A stretch of DNA of 64,000 nt from Nonomuraea solani (GTDB taxonomy: Bacteria; Actinomycetota; Actinomycetes; Streptosporangiales; Streptosporangiaceae). Position 1 is the stretch's first letter. Each line of letters opens with the position of its first letter. The stretch is taken from the NCBI RefSeq assembly GCF_900108335.1, contig NZ_FNVT01000013.1, positions 62,001 to 126,000 of the forward strand. Reading direction: 5' to 3'. Below are positions 23,179 to 31,747 of the stretch, piece by piece. The notes beneath the pieces are model-generated. The model worked only from the letters and a program-made list of their open reading frames with translations. It searched no databases and had not been told where the DNA came from. Made by a program: the position numbers and the translations under genes.

Positions 23179-25845
23179 CTAGACGGGAGTGCAGGTGAGG
23201 GTGGCCGGTGGGGTGTTGGTGCCGGTGTAGCTGCCGTTGAAGCCGAACGACGTCGTCGCCCCGCCCGCCACGTTGCCGTTGTAGGCGGCGTTGGTGACCG
23301 TCACGCTGGTGCCGGTCTGGGTCTGGGTGCCGCCCCAGAGGGTGGTGATCTTCTGGTCACCGGGCCAGGTCCACGCCACCCGCCAGCCGGTGATCGACGA
23401 GGCGCCGTTGTTCCTGACCGTGACGTTGGCCTGGAAGCCGCCGGGCCACGAGTTGCCGGGCTGGTAGGTGGCGGTGCAACCCGTACCAGGGGTCGGGGTG
23501 ACGGTGGGGGTCACAGTGGGGGTCACGGTCGGGGTGACCGTGGGTGTCGGGGTGACGGTGACGGGTGGGCCGGTGCGGTCGCCGTAGATGATGCCGCGGC
23601 CGTTCGTGCCCAGGTAGACGCGGCCGTACACGCGCGGGTCGCCCGTGAGCGCCTCGCCCATGTTGCCCCACTGGTGTTTGTCGTCGTTGATGCGCACCCA
23701 GGCCGCACCGCCGGTGTCGGAGCGGTACAGGCCGGTGACGCCGTCGATCGTGGCTACCGCGTAGACGGCCATGTACGTCCCGCCGGGCGCCGCCTTGCCG
23801 AAGCCGACGTTCACGGAATTCGTGATCCCGGAGACCTTCGTGAAGGCCGCGCCGCTGTTCGTGGAGCGCCACAGCCCGCCCTCGCCGGCCAGCCAGAGAT
23901 CGCCTTCGATGCCGGGCACGGCCTTGACCTTGGTGGCGGTCGCGGGCAGGCCCGTGGCGGCGGTGGCGGTGAAGGTGGCGCCGCCGTTCGTGCTGACGTA
24001 CAGGCGGCCGCCGCTGAGGCCGTAGAACTTCATCGGGTTGACCCGGTCCGACTCGACGGTCGCGCCAGTGGGCAGGCCGGAGGCGGTCTGCCAGGAGTTG
24101 CCGTACCCGACCGAGTAGACGGGGGTCACGCCCTTGGGGGCCCAGACGAAGCGGGAGCCATCGGCCGCCGCCGCGACCGTGCCGCCCTCGTTGACGCCGC
24201 CCGGCTCCGTGCCCTGGAACCAGTTCGCGCCGCCGTCGGTGGAGAAGGCCACGTGGCTGTCGTTGGGGCGGTCGGCGTCGGTGAAGTTGCCCGCCCTGAC
24301 CATGATCGAGGGGGACTTCTCGGCGTAGTCGAGGCTGGTGGTGGAGGTGAAGGCCGGGGACGTGAACATCATCGGCGGCACCGCGTCCAGGTTGGTGTGG
24401 CGGAAGCCGGCGATGTCGCCAAGGCCGCTGACCAGGGGCGCGCCGGTGGGCGGGCTGATCAGGTCGAGGACGGCGGTCTCCTCCAGGCCCTTGGCCATGG
24501 GCCTGATCGTGAACTGGCCGCCAGAGTCCCATTGCGCGAGGTTCTCGGTGCCGTAGATCGTGGCGCCGGTGCCGTACATCATGCGGTTGGAGTCGAACGG
24601 GTCGATCTCCATCGACTCCGTCATCCAGCCCAGCTTGGGGGTGACCTCGGGCGGCTGCGGATTGGTGCCGAAGGTCAGCCAGGGGTTCTCGGTGATGTTC
24701 ATGGTGTAGCGGAAGCTGCGGTTCGGGTACGACGTCCAGTCCCACACCCGGGTCCACGTGGCGCCGGAGTCGGTGGAGCGGAAGAAGATGACGTCCGGCC
24801 ACCACGAGATCTGCGTGGCCACCATGAGCGTGCCGGGCTTCTGCCTGTCGAGGGTCAGGCCGCTGTAGCCGAAGTAGTCGTCGGCGCTGGACGACGGGAT
24901 GGGGCTGACCTGGGTCCAAGTGCCGGTCGCGGTGGCGTAGCGCCAGACGTCGCCCTTCGCGCCGTCGTACGGACCGCCGGTGTCGCTGGTGGCGATGAAC
25001 AGGTTGCCGTTGACGGTGTCCAGGACGCCCTTGTGCGCGATGTACCCGGTGGGCTGCCCGGCCAGCCGCGACCAAGTGGCGCCCCCGTCGGTGGTGCGGT
25101 AGACGGTGTTGTCCTTGTCGGCGACGCCCACGTAGATGGTCTTGGTGGCGGTGCCCGCGGTGGACGAGCGCTTGTCGTAGGTCACCCACACCACGCCGGG
25201 GCGGTGGCTCAGGTAGCCGTTGGGGTCGCTCGGGTCCTGGGCGTAGTTGCCGGCGTTGGGGAAGTTCGTCACCTTCGCCCAGGTGGCGCCGTAGTCGGTG
25301 CTGCGCCACAGGCCGTTGCCGTTGGGGGTGCCGAAGTAGAGGACGCGGTTGTCGTTGGGGTCGACGGACAGCGCCTCGCCCATGCCGCGCCCTGGCATGT
25401 TGCCGCCCAGCTTGAACGGCAGGGCCGTGACCTGCCAGGTGTCGCCCTTGTCCGTCGAGCGCAGGATGGCGCCGTTGTTGGGGTCCCAGCTATTGGTGTA
25501 CATGCCGACGGCGGCGTACACCCGGTTGGTCTGTACGGGGTCGGTGGCCATGCTGATCACACCGTTGTAGCCCCATTTGTCCCAGCCGACCCAGTCGAGC
25601 AAGGGAGTCCAGGACTTGCTGGACTGGTTCCACCGGTACGCGCCGCCGATGTCGGTGCGGGCGTAGATGAGGTTGCGCTCCGTCGGGTTGAAGATGATGC
25701 CGGGGACGAATCCGCCGCCGTCGATCCTGACGTTCTTGTACGCGTACGGATCCGAGGCCACCGCCGAGACCGGCGACATCCGCACGATCGCCGCCACGAG
25801 CAGTACGGCGGCGGTCGTGAGCATGACGAATAATCTTCTTCGCAT
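23179..25845 (-). CDS. Secreted GH74 xyloglucanase with C-terminal CBM2
   Basis: 888 residues from ATG 25845, GGAAG upstream. A signal peptide (MRRRLFVMLTTAAVLLVAAI) leads to the two beta-propellers of GH74, seen as repeated SxDxGxTW/FTxV units. D65 in YARTDIGGAYRW and the Asp of SGLGDIAGFRH are the expected catalytic pair. A linker of PTVT repeats joins a family-2 carbohydrate-binding module (about 100 residues, starting GCTATYQPGNSWPGGFQ, with the conserved Trp residues and a closing CTPV cysteine). GH74 enzymes hydrolyse the beta-1,4-glucan backbone of xyloglucan, so this should feed the importers and GH31/GH3 enzymes nearby. Oligoxyloglucan specificity is possible. Confidence 0.93.
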   Translation of the reverse strand: MRRRLFVMLTTAAVLLVAAIVRMSPVSAVASDPYAYKNVRIDGGGFVPGIIFNPTERNLIYARTDIGGAYRWNQSSKSWTPLLDWVGWDKWGYNGVISMATDPVQTNRVYAAVGMYTNSWDPNNGAILRSTDKGDTWQVTALPFKLGGNMPGRGMGEALSVDPNDNRVLYFGTPNGNGLWRSTDYGATWAKVTNFPNAGNYAQDPSDPNGYLSHRPGVVWVTYDKRSSTAGTATKTIYVGVADKDNTVYRTTDGGATWSRLAGQPTGYIAHKGVLDTVNGNLFIATSDTGGPYDGAKGDVWRYATATGTWTQVSPIPSSSADDYFGYSGLTLDRQKPGTLMVATQISWWPDVIFFRSTDSGATWTRVWDWTSYPNRSFRYTMNITENPWLTFGTNPQPPEVTPKLGWMTESMEIDPFDSNRMMYGTGATIYGTENLAQWDSGGQFTIRPMAKGLEETAVLDLISPPTGAPLVSGLGDIAGFRHTNLDAVPPMMFTSPAFTSTTSLDYAEKSPSIMVRAGNFTDADRPNDSHVAFSTDGGANWFQGTEPGGVNEGGTVAAAADGSRFVWAPKGVTPVYSVGYGNSWQTASGLPTGATVESDRVNPMKFYGLSGGRLYVSTNGGATFTATAATGLPATATKVKAVPGIEGDLWLAGEGGLWRSTNSGAAFTKVSGITNSVNVGFGKAAPGGTYMAVYAVATIDGVTGLYRSDTGGAAWVRINDDKHQWGNMGEALTGDPRVYGRVYLGTNGRGIIYGDRTGPPVTVTPTPTVTPTVTPTVTPTVTPTPGTGCTATYQPGNSWPGGFQANVTVRNNGASSITGWRVAWTWPGDQKITTLWGGTQTQTGTSVTVTNAAYNGNVAGGATTSFGFNGSYTGTNTPPATLTCTPV

Positions 25846-26029
25846 GCGCGGCTCTTCCTTTCCAGGTGCGCCGGCAGGCGCTCCAAAGGCGTCAGATGAC
25901 CGCCATGCACGAGCAGAATGCAGGACCCTGACCGTCGCCGCGCCTTCGCGCATGAGCTCTACCAGAAGGCTCACACACGCGCGCATCGGTGGTCAATAGT
26001 TTGGACGCACAACGAATTAAGGGGAGACC

Positions 26030-26797
26030 ATGGAGTATCCGGCGTTCCGGGTGGACGGAAAGATCGCCCTGGTCACGGGGGCGGCACGGGGGCTCGGCCG
26101 GGCCATCTCACTGGCGCTGGCCCACGCCGGCGCCGACGTCGCACTGGGCCTGCGGGACATCAATGAGGACGGCGGGCTGGGCGAGGAGATCGGGCGGCTG
26201 GGGCGGGCCGCGCTGCCCCTGCAGATGGACGTGGCCGAGCCCGGCCAGATCGCCGCCGCGGTCCAGGCCACGATGGACCGGTTCGGCCGGATCGACCTGC
26301 TCGTCAACAACGCCGGCATCGCGCCCGGCAACCCGGCCGAGGACGTCACCGAGGCGGACTTCGACCGTACGCTCCAGGTCAACCTCAAGGGCACGTTCCT
26401 GACCAGCCAGGCCGTCGGCCGGATCATGATCGCCCAGGGGCACGGCCGGATCGTCAACGTGGGCTCGCAGGCGGGCGAGGTGGCCCTGCCCGGCGAGTCC
26501 GTCTACTGCATGACCAAGGCGGCGATCGCCCACCTCACCCGCTGCCTCGCCATCGAGTGGGGGCCGCACGGCATCACCGTGAACAACGTGGCCCCCACCT
26601 TCATCCGCACCCCGGGCACCGAACCGGCGCTGTCGGATCCGGCGTTCGAGGCCGACGTCATCGAACGGATCGCGGCGCTGCACCGCATCGGCGAGCCCAT
26701 GGACGTGGCGGGCGCCGTGCTCTTCCTGGCCTCACCGGCGGCTTCCCTGGTCACGGGGCACACCCTGGTGATCGACGGCGGCTGGACGGTCCGATGA
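26030..26797 (+). CDS. Short-chain dehydrogenase/reductase
   Basis: 255 residues from ATG 26030, with GGGGAG 8 nt upstream. Classical SDR: cofactor loop TGAARGLG at residues 16-23, NNAG, catalytic Ser in NVGSQ, and YCMTK as YxxxK. The D after the second strand position (GLRDIN) is not diagnostic of NAD or NADP. The C-terminus ends VIDGGWTVR as usual. It overlaps the GH16-like gene by ATGA, so the two work together, perhaps in sugar metabolism as gluconate- or glucose-dehydrogenase-like SDRs do; the substrate is inference. Confidence 0.92.
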   Translation: MEYPAFRVDGKIALVTGAARGLGRAISLALAHAGADVALGLRDINEDGGLGEEIGRLGRAALPLQMDVAEPGQIAAAVQATMDRFGRIDLLVNNAGIAPGNPAEDVTEADFDRTLQVNLKGTFLTSQAVGRIMIAQGHGRIVNVGSQAGEVALPGESVYCMTKAAIAHLTRCLAIEWGPHGITVNNVAPTFIRTPGTEPALSDPAFEADVIERIAALHRIGEPMDVAGAVLFLASPAASLVTGHTLVIDGGWTVR

Positions 26798-27534
26798 GGG
26801 AGCTGGAGTTCGAGGACACCTTCGACGGTGACCACATCGACGAGACGAAGTGGATCGCCCACTACCTGCCACAGTGGACCACCCCCGGCCGCTCGGCCGC
26901 CCGCCACCAGGTCGGCGGCGGCCTGCTGCGGCTGCGGATCGAGGAGGACCAGCCTCGGTGGTCACCGGAGCTGGAGGGCGGCCTGCGGGTGTCCTCGCTG
27001 CAGACGGGCGTCTTCTCGGGCCCGGCCGGCAGCTCGATCGGGCAGCACGGGCGCGGCTCCGACGCCGTGGTCCGGAGCCCCCAGCGGCCGGTCAGGCTCT
27101 ACACCCCCCACTACGGCCTGATCGAGATGCGGGCCAGGGCGACCGACGACCCGCACAGCATGGTCGCCCTGTGGATGATCGGTTTCGAGGACTCCCCGGA
27201 GCGGTCGGCCGAGATCTGCGTCGCCGAGATCTTCGGCCGCGACGTGGGCGAGGACTCCGCACGGGTCGGCATGGGCGTGCACCCGTTCGGCGACCCGCGG
27301 GTCACCGACGATTTCACGGTGGAGACGCTGCCCATCGACGCCCGCGAGTTCCACGTGTACGCGGCCGACTGGTCCCCCGGCCAGGTCTCCTTCTTCGTGG
27401 ACGGCGAGCACGTCAGGACCGTCCACCAGGCGCCGGACTATCCGATGCAGCTCATGCTCGACATCTACGAGTTCGAGCCGCACGGTCCGTACCCGAAGGA
27501 GTTCACCGTGGACTACGTACGCGGCTATCGCTAG
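26794..27534 (+). CDS. GH16-like (concanavalin-fold) protein with altered catalytic motif
   Basis: 246 residues, translationally coupled to the SDR gene, no signal peptide. The fold is that of GH16 laminarinase-like proteins: FEDTFDGDHIDETKWIAHYLP, YGLIEMRARATDDPHSMVALWMIG, FHVYAADWSPGQVSFFVDGEHVRTV and the closing DYVRGYR. Where active enzymes have ExDxxE, this protein has EICVAE, so the Asp between the two Glu is Cys. It could still act with altered mechanism, or be a carbohydrate-binding relative. Being cytosolic it would meet imported sugars. Its end overlaps the convergent DoxX-like gene by 32 bp. Confidence 0.85.
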   Translation: MRELEFEDTFDGDHIDETKWIAHYLPQWTTPGRSAARHQVGGGLLRLRIEEDQPRWSPELEGGLRVSSLQTGVFSGPAGSSIGQHGRGSDAVVRSPQRPVRLYTPHYGLIEMRARATDDPHSMVALWMIGFEDSPERSAEICVAEIFGRDVGEDSARVGMGVHPFGDPRVTDDFTVETLPIDAREFHVYAADWSPGQVSFFVDGEHVRTVHQAPDYPMQLMLDIYEFEPHGPYPKEFTVDYVRGYR

Positions 27535-27970
27535 CCACCCAGAGGGCGACCGCGATGTAGAGGACCTGCTCGGGGACGCGCTGCCACAGCGGGCTGCTCA
27601 GCTCCAGCCCCGCCAGGGCGGCGTGGACGTTGGCCGGCAGCATGAGCACGAACAGCAGCGCCAGGCAGATCCCGGCGGCCCGGCGCGTACGCGAGAGCAC
27701 GAGGCCCACGGCCCCGGCCAGCTCCAGCACGCCGGTCAGGTAGACCATGAAGGCGGGCAACGGCACGAACGGCGGCACCATGGCCACCATGTCGGCGTGG
27801 TCGGGCATGACGGTCCCGCCGTCCGGGACGAAATGGGCGCTGGCCGTCATGACCAGCATGACGGCCAGCCCATGGGCCGCGCTGACCCGCCAGGTGCCGA
27901 ACCGAGCCGCTCCCAGCAGGCCCAGCGACCGGAAGACCAGCGTGGCCACGATCAGAACGATCAGTGTCAT
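27503..27970 (-). CDS. DoxX-like membrane protein
   Basis: 155 residues from ATG 27970. Four hydrophobic helices with charged loops, in the order FRSLGLLG, HGLAVMLVMTASAHF, PAFMVYLTGVLELAGAVGLVL and AAGICLALLFVLMLPANVHAA, match the DoxX/DoxD-like membrane family: H in the SAHF segment, the LTGVLEL stretch, and PANVHA. Role unknown, often linked to thiol or quinone stress. An 18-bp inverted repeat ends 9 nt before its start codon. Confidence 0.8.
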   Translation of the reverse strand: MTLIVLIVATLVFRSLGLLGAARFGTWRVSAAHGLAVMLVMTASAHFVPDGGTVMPDHADMVAMVPPFVPLPAFMVYLTGVLELAGAVGLVLSRTRRAAGICLALLFVLMLPANVHAALAGLELSSPLWQRVPEQVLYIAVALWVASDSRVRSPR

Positions 27971-27979
27971 CAGAACTCC

Positions 27980-28023
27980 ATGGATAGTCGTGCTATCCAG
28001 TATTAGATAGCACGACTATCCAT
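27980..28023. promoter_or_regulatory. 18-bp perfect inverted repeat with nested half-sites
   Basis: ATGGATAGTCGTGCTATC (27980-27997) and its exact complement at 28006-28023 flank an 8-nt loop. Each arm is itself a GATAG-N5-CTATC dyad, so four half-sites are present. It lies between the GH3 stop (28030) and the DoxX start (27970), and contains -10-like TAATAC on the minus strand. A double operator for the DoxX gene fits better than a terminator, because no T tract follows. Confidence 0.65.
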
Positions 28024-28029
28024 TGGGCG

Positions 28030-30909
28030 TCAACGTGCCAAGGAGAAGTCCTTGATCCGCAGGTCGCCCTTGAACACCAGGTACAGGCTCCCCTTGCCCG
28101 CCGTCGCGGTGGCGCTCGTGGTGCCGTACTGGTAGATGCCGCCGGTGGCCGGGACCTGCGCGATCGCGAGCAGCGTGCCCGTCGGCGAGCCGGAGCGCAG
28201 CTCGATGGAGCCGCCGCTCACGGACGCCACCGAGGCGGTGAACCGCGAGCCGTGGACGGCGCCGGTGAAGGAGATCCAGTCGCCCGCCGAACCCTCCACG
28301 ACCTCGCCGCCGGCCTTGGTCTCGTCCGCGAACGCGACGCCCGAGTAGTCGTCGAAGTCCATCGCCCGCGTCGTCCTGGTCAGGTCGCGCACGGGGATGG
28401 TCTCGCCGGTCACCTGCAGAGTCGTCGAGACACGGATCCGGTCGGAGGCCGAGCCGACGAGGACGTCGTGGGTGGCGGTCTCGACCGCCCACTTGTTGCG
28501 GGTGTAGTCCCAGACGGCCAGGTCGGACTTCTTCATGGCGAAGGTGACGGTACGCGTCTCGCCCGGGTTCAGCGTCACCCGCTGGAACCCGCGCAACTGC
28601 TTGACCGGCTGCTTGAAGCGGGAGTCGCGCTGGTGGGTGTAGAGCTGGACCACCTCGTCGCCCTTGGCCCGCCCGGTGTTGGTGACCTTGACGCTCACCC
28701 TCTCGCCCTGCACGCTCAGCCCCTGGTACGCGAACGAGGTGTAACTCAGCCCGTGCCCGAACGCGTAGAGCGGCTTGGACTTCCCGTACAGGTACGTCAT
28801 CCCGGTCTTGGCCAGGTCGTAGTCGAAGATGCTCGGCGACGGTTCGTTCGCCGGCCAGGTCTGGGTGAGCCGCCCGGCCGGGTTGACCTGGCCGAACAGC
28901 ACGTCGGCGATGGCGTGGCCGGTCTCCGCGCCGGCGTGCGTGGTCCACAGCAGCGTCGGCGCGTCCACGACGACCGGGTAGCTGGTCTCCAGGACGACCA
29001 CCGTGCGGGGGTTGGCCTTGCGCACGGCCTCGATCAGCCGCCGCTGGCCCTCACCAAGCCGCAGGTTGTCGCGGTCGTGGAACTCACGCCCGGCCACGAA
29101 CGGGTGGCTGCCCACCACCACGACCGCGACCTCGGCCTTGGCGGCCTGCGCGGCGGCCGCGGCCACGCCGTCGGAGACGATCTCCTTGGCGAACTTCGCC
29201 GCCTGGGCCTTGGGGACCAGGCCGAGCGCGCCTTCCGCGGTGACGCCCACGTACGCGTCGGGCAGGGCGAACCAGCTCTCGACCGTCTCGTAGCCGGCGT
29301 ATTTGATCAGGTGGGTGCCGTCGGACTGCTTTTCCAGCGTGAACTGCTGGGAGACGTACCAGCCGTCGGGCTCGGCGTCGTCGGTGTCGAGCGAGCGCCA
29401 GTCACCGCCGAGCAGCCGCCCGTTGCCCGCGTTGCGCAACGTGGACACGCCGCCGGTCCAGTCGGTCAGGTCCCACTGCGAGGCCGCGCCGGGCGCGGTG
29501 TCGATCAGCCCGGCGTTGTTGTCGGGCCCGGTGCCGGTGGCGGTGATGTACTTGCCGGAGTCGACGTGCTTGAGCGCGACGCGCTCCAGCCCCTCGCCGG
29601 TGGCGACGTCGCCGACCCGCTCCTTGATCCCGTCGAGCGGCGTCACCTGGTACGGAAGCTGCCCCGAGTACCAGTCCCGGTAGAGCTTCCCGGACAGCGG
29701 CCCCACCACGGCCGCCGACTTCGGCTTGGCCAGCGGCAGCACGCCGGAGTTCTTCAGCAGCACGGCCGCCTTGCCGGCGGTCTCCCGGTTGAGCGCCTTG
29801 TTGGCCGCGCTGTTGATCACGTCCGCGGTGATCTTCTTGTACGGCCCGCCGTCGGGGTCGAAGTGCCCGAGCCGGGTCCGGATCGACAGCACGCTGCGTA
29901 CCGACTTGTCCACGTCGGCCACGGTGATGCGGCCCTGGTCGAGCGCGGCCTTGAGGTTCGTGACCATCGGCCCGATGTCGCTGCCGTCGATCGTGAAGCT
30001 GTCGAGCCCCGCCTTGAGCACGGCCGCGAACGCCTCGGGCTTGTTGTCGTAGTACTTCTCCAGGTCGGTCAGCGCGTGCGGCCCCCAGGCGTCGCTGGGG
30101 TTGTAGAGCGTCTTGTCGGTCCACGACCTGACCACGTTGTCCAGGTCGGGGTTGACGTGGTTGGGCCGCCCGTTGACCAGGTTGTACGACGCCATCACCC
30201 CGGTCGCGGCGTCGGCCGAGATCGCCGCCTTGAACGCCGGCTCGTAGTACTCGTGCTTGAGCTTCGGCGTCAGGTTGGAGGAGCTCAGGCTGCGGTTGTT
30301 CTCGTTGTTGTAGGCCAGGTAGTGCTTCAGCACGGGCGCGGTCTTCAGGTAGAAGGGGTCGTCCCCCTGCAGCCCCTTGCCGTACGCCGTCGAGATGGCC
30401 CCGGTCAGCAGCGGGTCCTCGGCGTAGCCCTCCTCGTTGCGGCCCGCCCGCGGATCACGCAGCAGGTCGACCACGGGGGCCCACACCTGCAGCCCCCACA
30501 GGACGGGATCGACGGCGTTGTAGCCGCGCGTCTCGTCGCCGACGGCCGAGCCCACCTTCTTGATCAGGGCGGGGTCCCAGGTGCTGGCCAGGCCCACCGC
30601 CTGCGGGAACACGGTGCCGCTCGCGAACTTCTGGTTCCAGTTGTCGTTGAGATGGTTGGACCAGCCGACGCCGTGCAGGGCCTCGGTGCCGTTCTTGTGG
30701 TAGGCGATGCCGAGCCTGGGGATGGCGGGCTGCGACTGGTGCAGCAGGCTCAGCTTCTCGTCGAGGGTGAGCCGGCCGAGCAGGTCGCCGACCCGCTGGT
30801 CCAGCGGCAGGGCGGGATTCTGGAAGGGGTAGTCGGCCGCGTGCGCGGGCGGGACGGCGAGCAGCGACGCCGTGAGGGCAAGAGCCGCTAGTAACGGGAT
30901 TTTTCGCAT
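28030..30909 (-). CDS. Secreted GH3 family glycosidase
   Basis: 959 residues from ATG 30909. It has a clear signal peptide (MRKIPLLAALALTASLLAVPPAHA-AD). GH3 landmarks are LDEKLSLLHQ, TEALHGVGW, VWAPVVDLLRDPRAGRNEEGYAEDP, KHYLAYNNE and NPSDAWGP with expected nucleophile D273. The second domain contains GSHPFVAGREFHDRD. An insert with HVDSGKYITATG and AGNGRLLGGD segments again looks like a beta-trefoil. The Fn3-like region and a CBM6-like C-terminus follow. It has the same domain order as the GH3 at 11472 but is exported. Last gene of the GH31 operon; probably beta-glucosidase or beta-xylosidase on xyloglucan fragments. Confidence 0.92.
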   Translation of the reverse strand: MRKIPLLAALALTASLLAVPPAHAADYPFQNPALPLDQRVGDLLGRLTLDEKLSLLHQSQPAIPRLGIAYHKNGTEALHGVGWSNHLNDNWNQKFASGTVFPQAVGLASTWDPALIKKVGSAVGDETRGYNAVDPVLWGLQVWAPVVDLLRDPRAGRNEEGYAEDPLLTGAISTAYGKGLQGDDPFYLKTAPVLKHYLAYNNENNRSLSSSNLTPKLKHEYYEPAFKAAISADAATGVMASYNLVNGRPNHVNPDLDNVVRSWTDKTLYNPSDAWGPHALTDLEKYYDNKPEAFAAVLKAGLDSFTIDGSDIGPMVTNLKAALDQGRITVADVDKSVRSVLSIRTRLGHFDPDGGPYKKITADVINSAANKALNRETAGKAAVLLKNSGVLPLAKPKSAAVVGPLSGKLYRDWYSGQLPYQVTPLDGIKERVGDVATGEGLERVALKHVDSGKYITATGTGPDNNAGLIDTAPGAASQWDLTDWTGGVSTLRNAGNGRLLGGDWRSLDTDDAEPDGWYVSQQFTLEKQSDGTHLIKYAGYETVESWFALPDAYVGVTAEGALGLVPKAQAAKFAKEIVSDGVAAAAAQAAKAEVAVVVVGSHPFVAGREFHDRDNLRLGEGQRRLIEAVRKANPRTVVVLETSYPVVVDAPTLLWTTHAGAETGHAIADVLFGQVNPAGRLTQTWPANEPSPSIFDYDLAKTGMTYLYGKSKPLYAFGHGLSYTSFAYQGLSVQGERVSVKVTNTGRAKGDEVVQLYTHQRDSRFKQPVKQLRGFQRVTLNPGETRTVTFAMKKSDLAVWDYTRNKWAVETATHDVLVGSASDRIRVSTTLQVTGETIPVRDLTRTTRAMDFDDYSGVAFADETKAGGEVVEGSAGDWISFTGAVHGSRFTASVASVSGGSIELRSGSPTGTLLAIAQVPATGGIYQYGTTSATATAGKGSLYLVFKGDLRIKDFSLAR

Positions 30910-30925
30910 CTTGGGGGGTTCTCCA

Positions 30926-31747
30926 TCACTTGATGGCGCCGACCGTCACACCTCGGGTCAGCGTGCGCTGGAAGATCAGGAAGAAGGCGACCGCCGGCAG
31001 GAGGCCGAGCAGGGCCGAGGCGCTGGACATGGTGGCGTCCATGTACCTCTCTCCCTGCAAAACGCCGAGCGCGACGGGCACCGTCTGGGTGTCGTTCGAG
31101 ATCAGGAAGATCAGCGGTAGGAAGAACTCGTTCCAGGTCCAGATGAAGAAGAAGATCAGCAGCACGTTGATCGTGGGCCGGCTGATCGGCACCACGATCC
31201 GCAGCAGCGAGCGCAGCCGCCCGGCGCCGTCGATGGCCGCCGCCTCCAGGATCTCCTTCGGGAACTGGCCCAGGACCGCGCTCAGCAGATACGTGCCGAA
31301 CGCCGCCTGGATCGCCGTCATGACGATGATCACGGCGAGCTGGGTGTCGTACAGATCGACGGCCTTGGCCAGGTAGTAGAGCGGATAGACCAGCGCCTCC
31401 TGCGGCAGCGTGTTGGCCACCAGGAACAGCACCAGGATCCACAGCCGGCCCTTCACCCTGCCGATGCCCAGCGCGTACGCGTTGAGCACGGACAGCACGA
31501 CCGCCAGCACCGCCACGGAGGCGCTGATGACGAAGCTGTTCCAGAGCTTGGTGCCGAACTCCACCCGGTTCCAGAAGTCGACGATCCCCTGGAAGTAGAG
31601 CCCGTCGGGCAGGCTCAGCGGCCCGTTCGAGCTGTAGTCGGCCGGCGACTTGACCGCGTTGATCGTCACGATCGCGAACGGGAAGATCATCACGACCGCC
31701 AGCACGACCAGTGCGAACAGCACCGCCCAGCGTCCGGGGCCCCTCAT
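30926..31747 (-). CDS. ABC sugar transporter permease (MalG-type)
   Basis: 273 residues; its ATG overlaps the previous permease stop by 4 nt. Six membrane helices, EAA loop LEAAAIDGAGRLRSLLRIVVPISRP, and the family end TLTRGVTVGAIK. It forms the channel with the MalF-type subunit from the preceding gene and depends on an ATPase not encoded here. Confidence 0.93.
   Translation of the reverse strand: MRGPGRWAVLFALVVLAVVMIFPFAIVTINAVKSPADYSSNGPLSLPDGLYFQGIVDFWNRVEFGTKLWNSFVISASVAVLAVVLSVLNAYALGIGRVKGRLWILVLFLVANTLPQEALVYPLYYLAKAVDLYDTQLAVIIVMTAIQAAFGTYLLSAVLGQFPKEILEAAAIDGAGRLRSLLRIVVPISRPTINVLLIFFFIWTWNEFFLPLIFLISNDTQTVPVALGVLQGERYMDATMSSASALLGLLPAVAFFLIFQRTLTRGVTVGAIK

Noticed and set aside
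22762..25833. Open frame of over 1000 codons opposite the GH74 gene
   Set aside because: Same reason: antisense shadow, Gly/Val/Arg-rich, no domain, no ribosome binding site.
27980..28023. Rho-independent terminator of the GH3 operon
   Set aside because: The stem is only moderately GC-rich, lacks a T tract and has internal half-site symmetry; operator is the better reading, though a terminator effect cannot be excluded.
28252..30891. Long plus-strand open frame opposite the secreted GH3 gene
   Set aside because: Antisense shadow; the GH3 protein is complete with a signal peptide and catalytic motifs.
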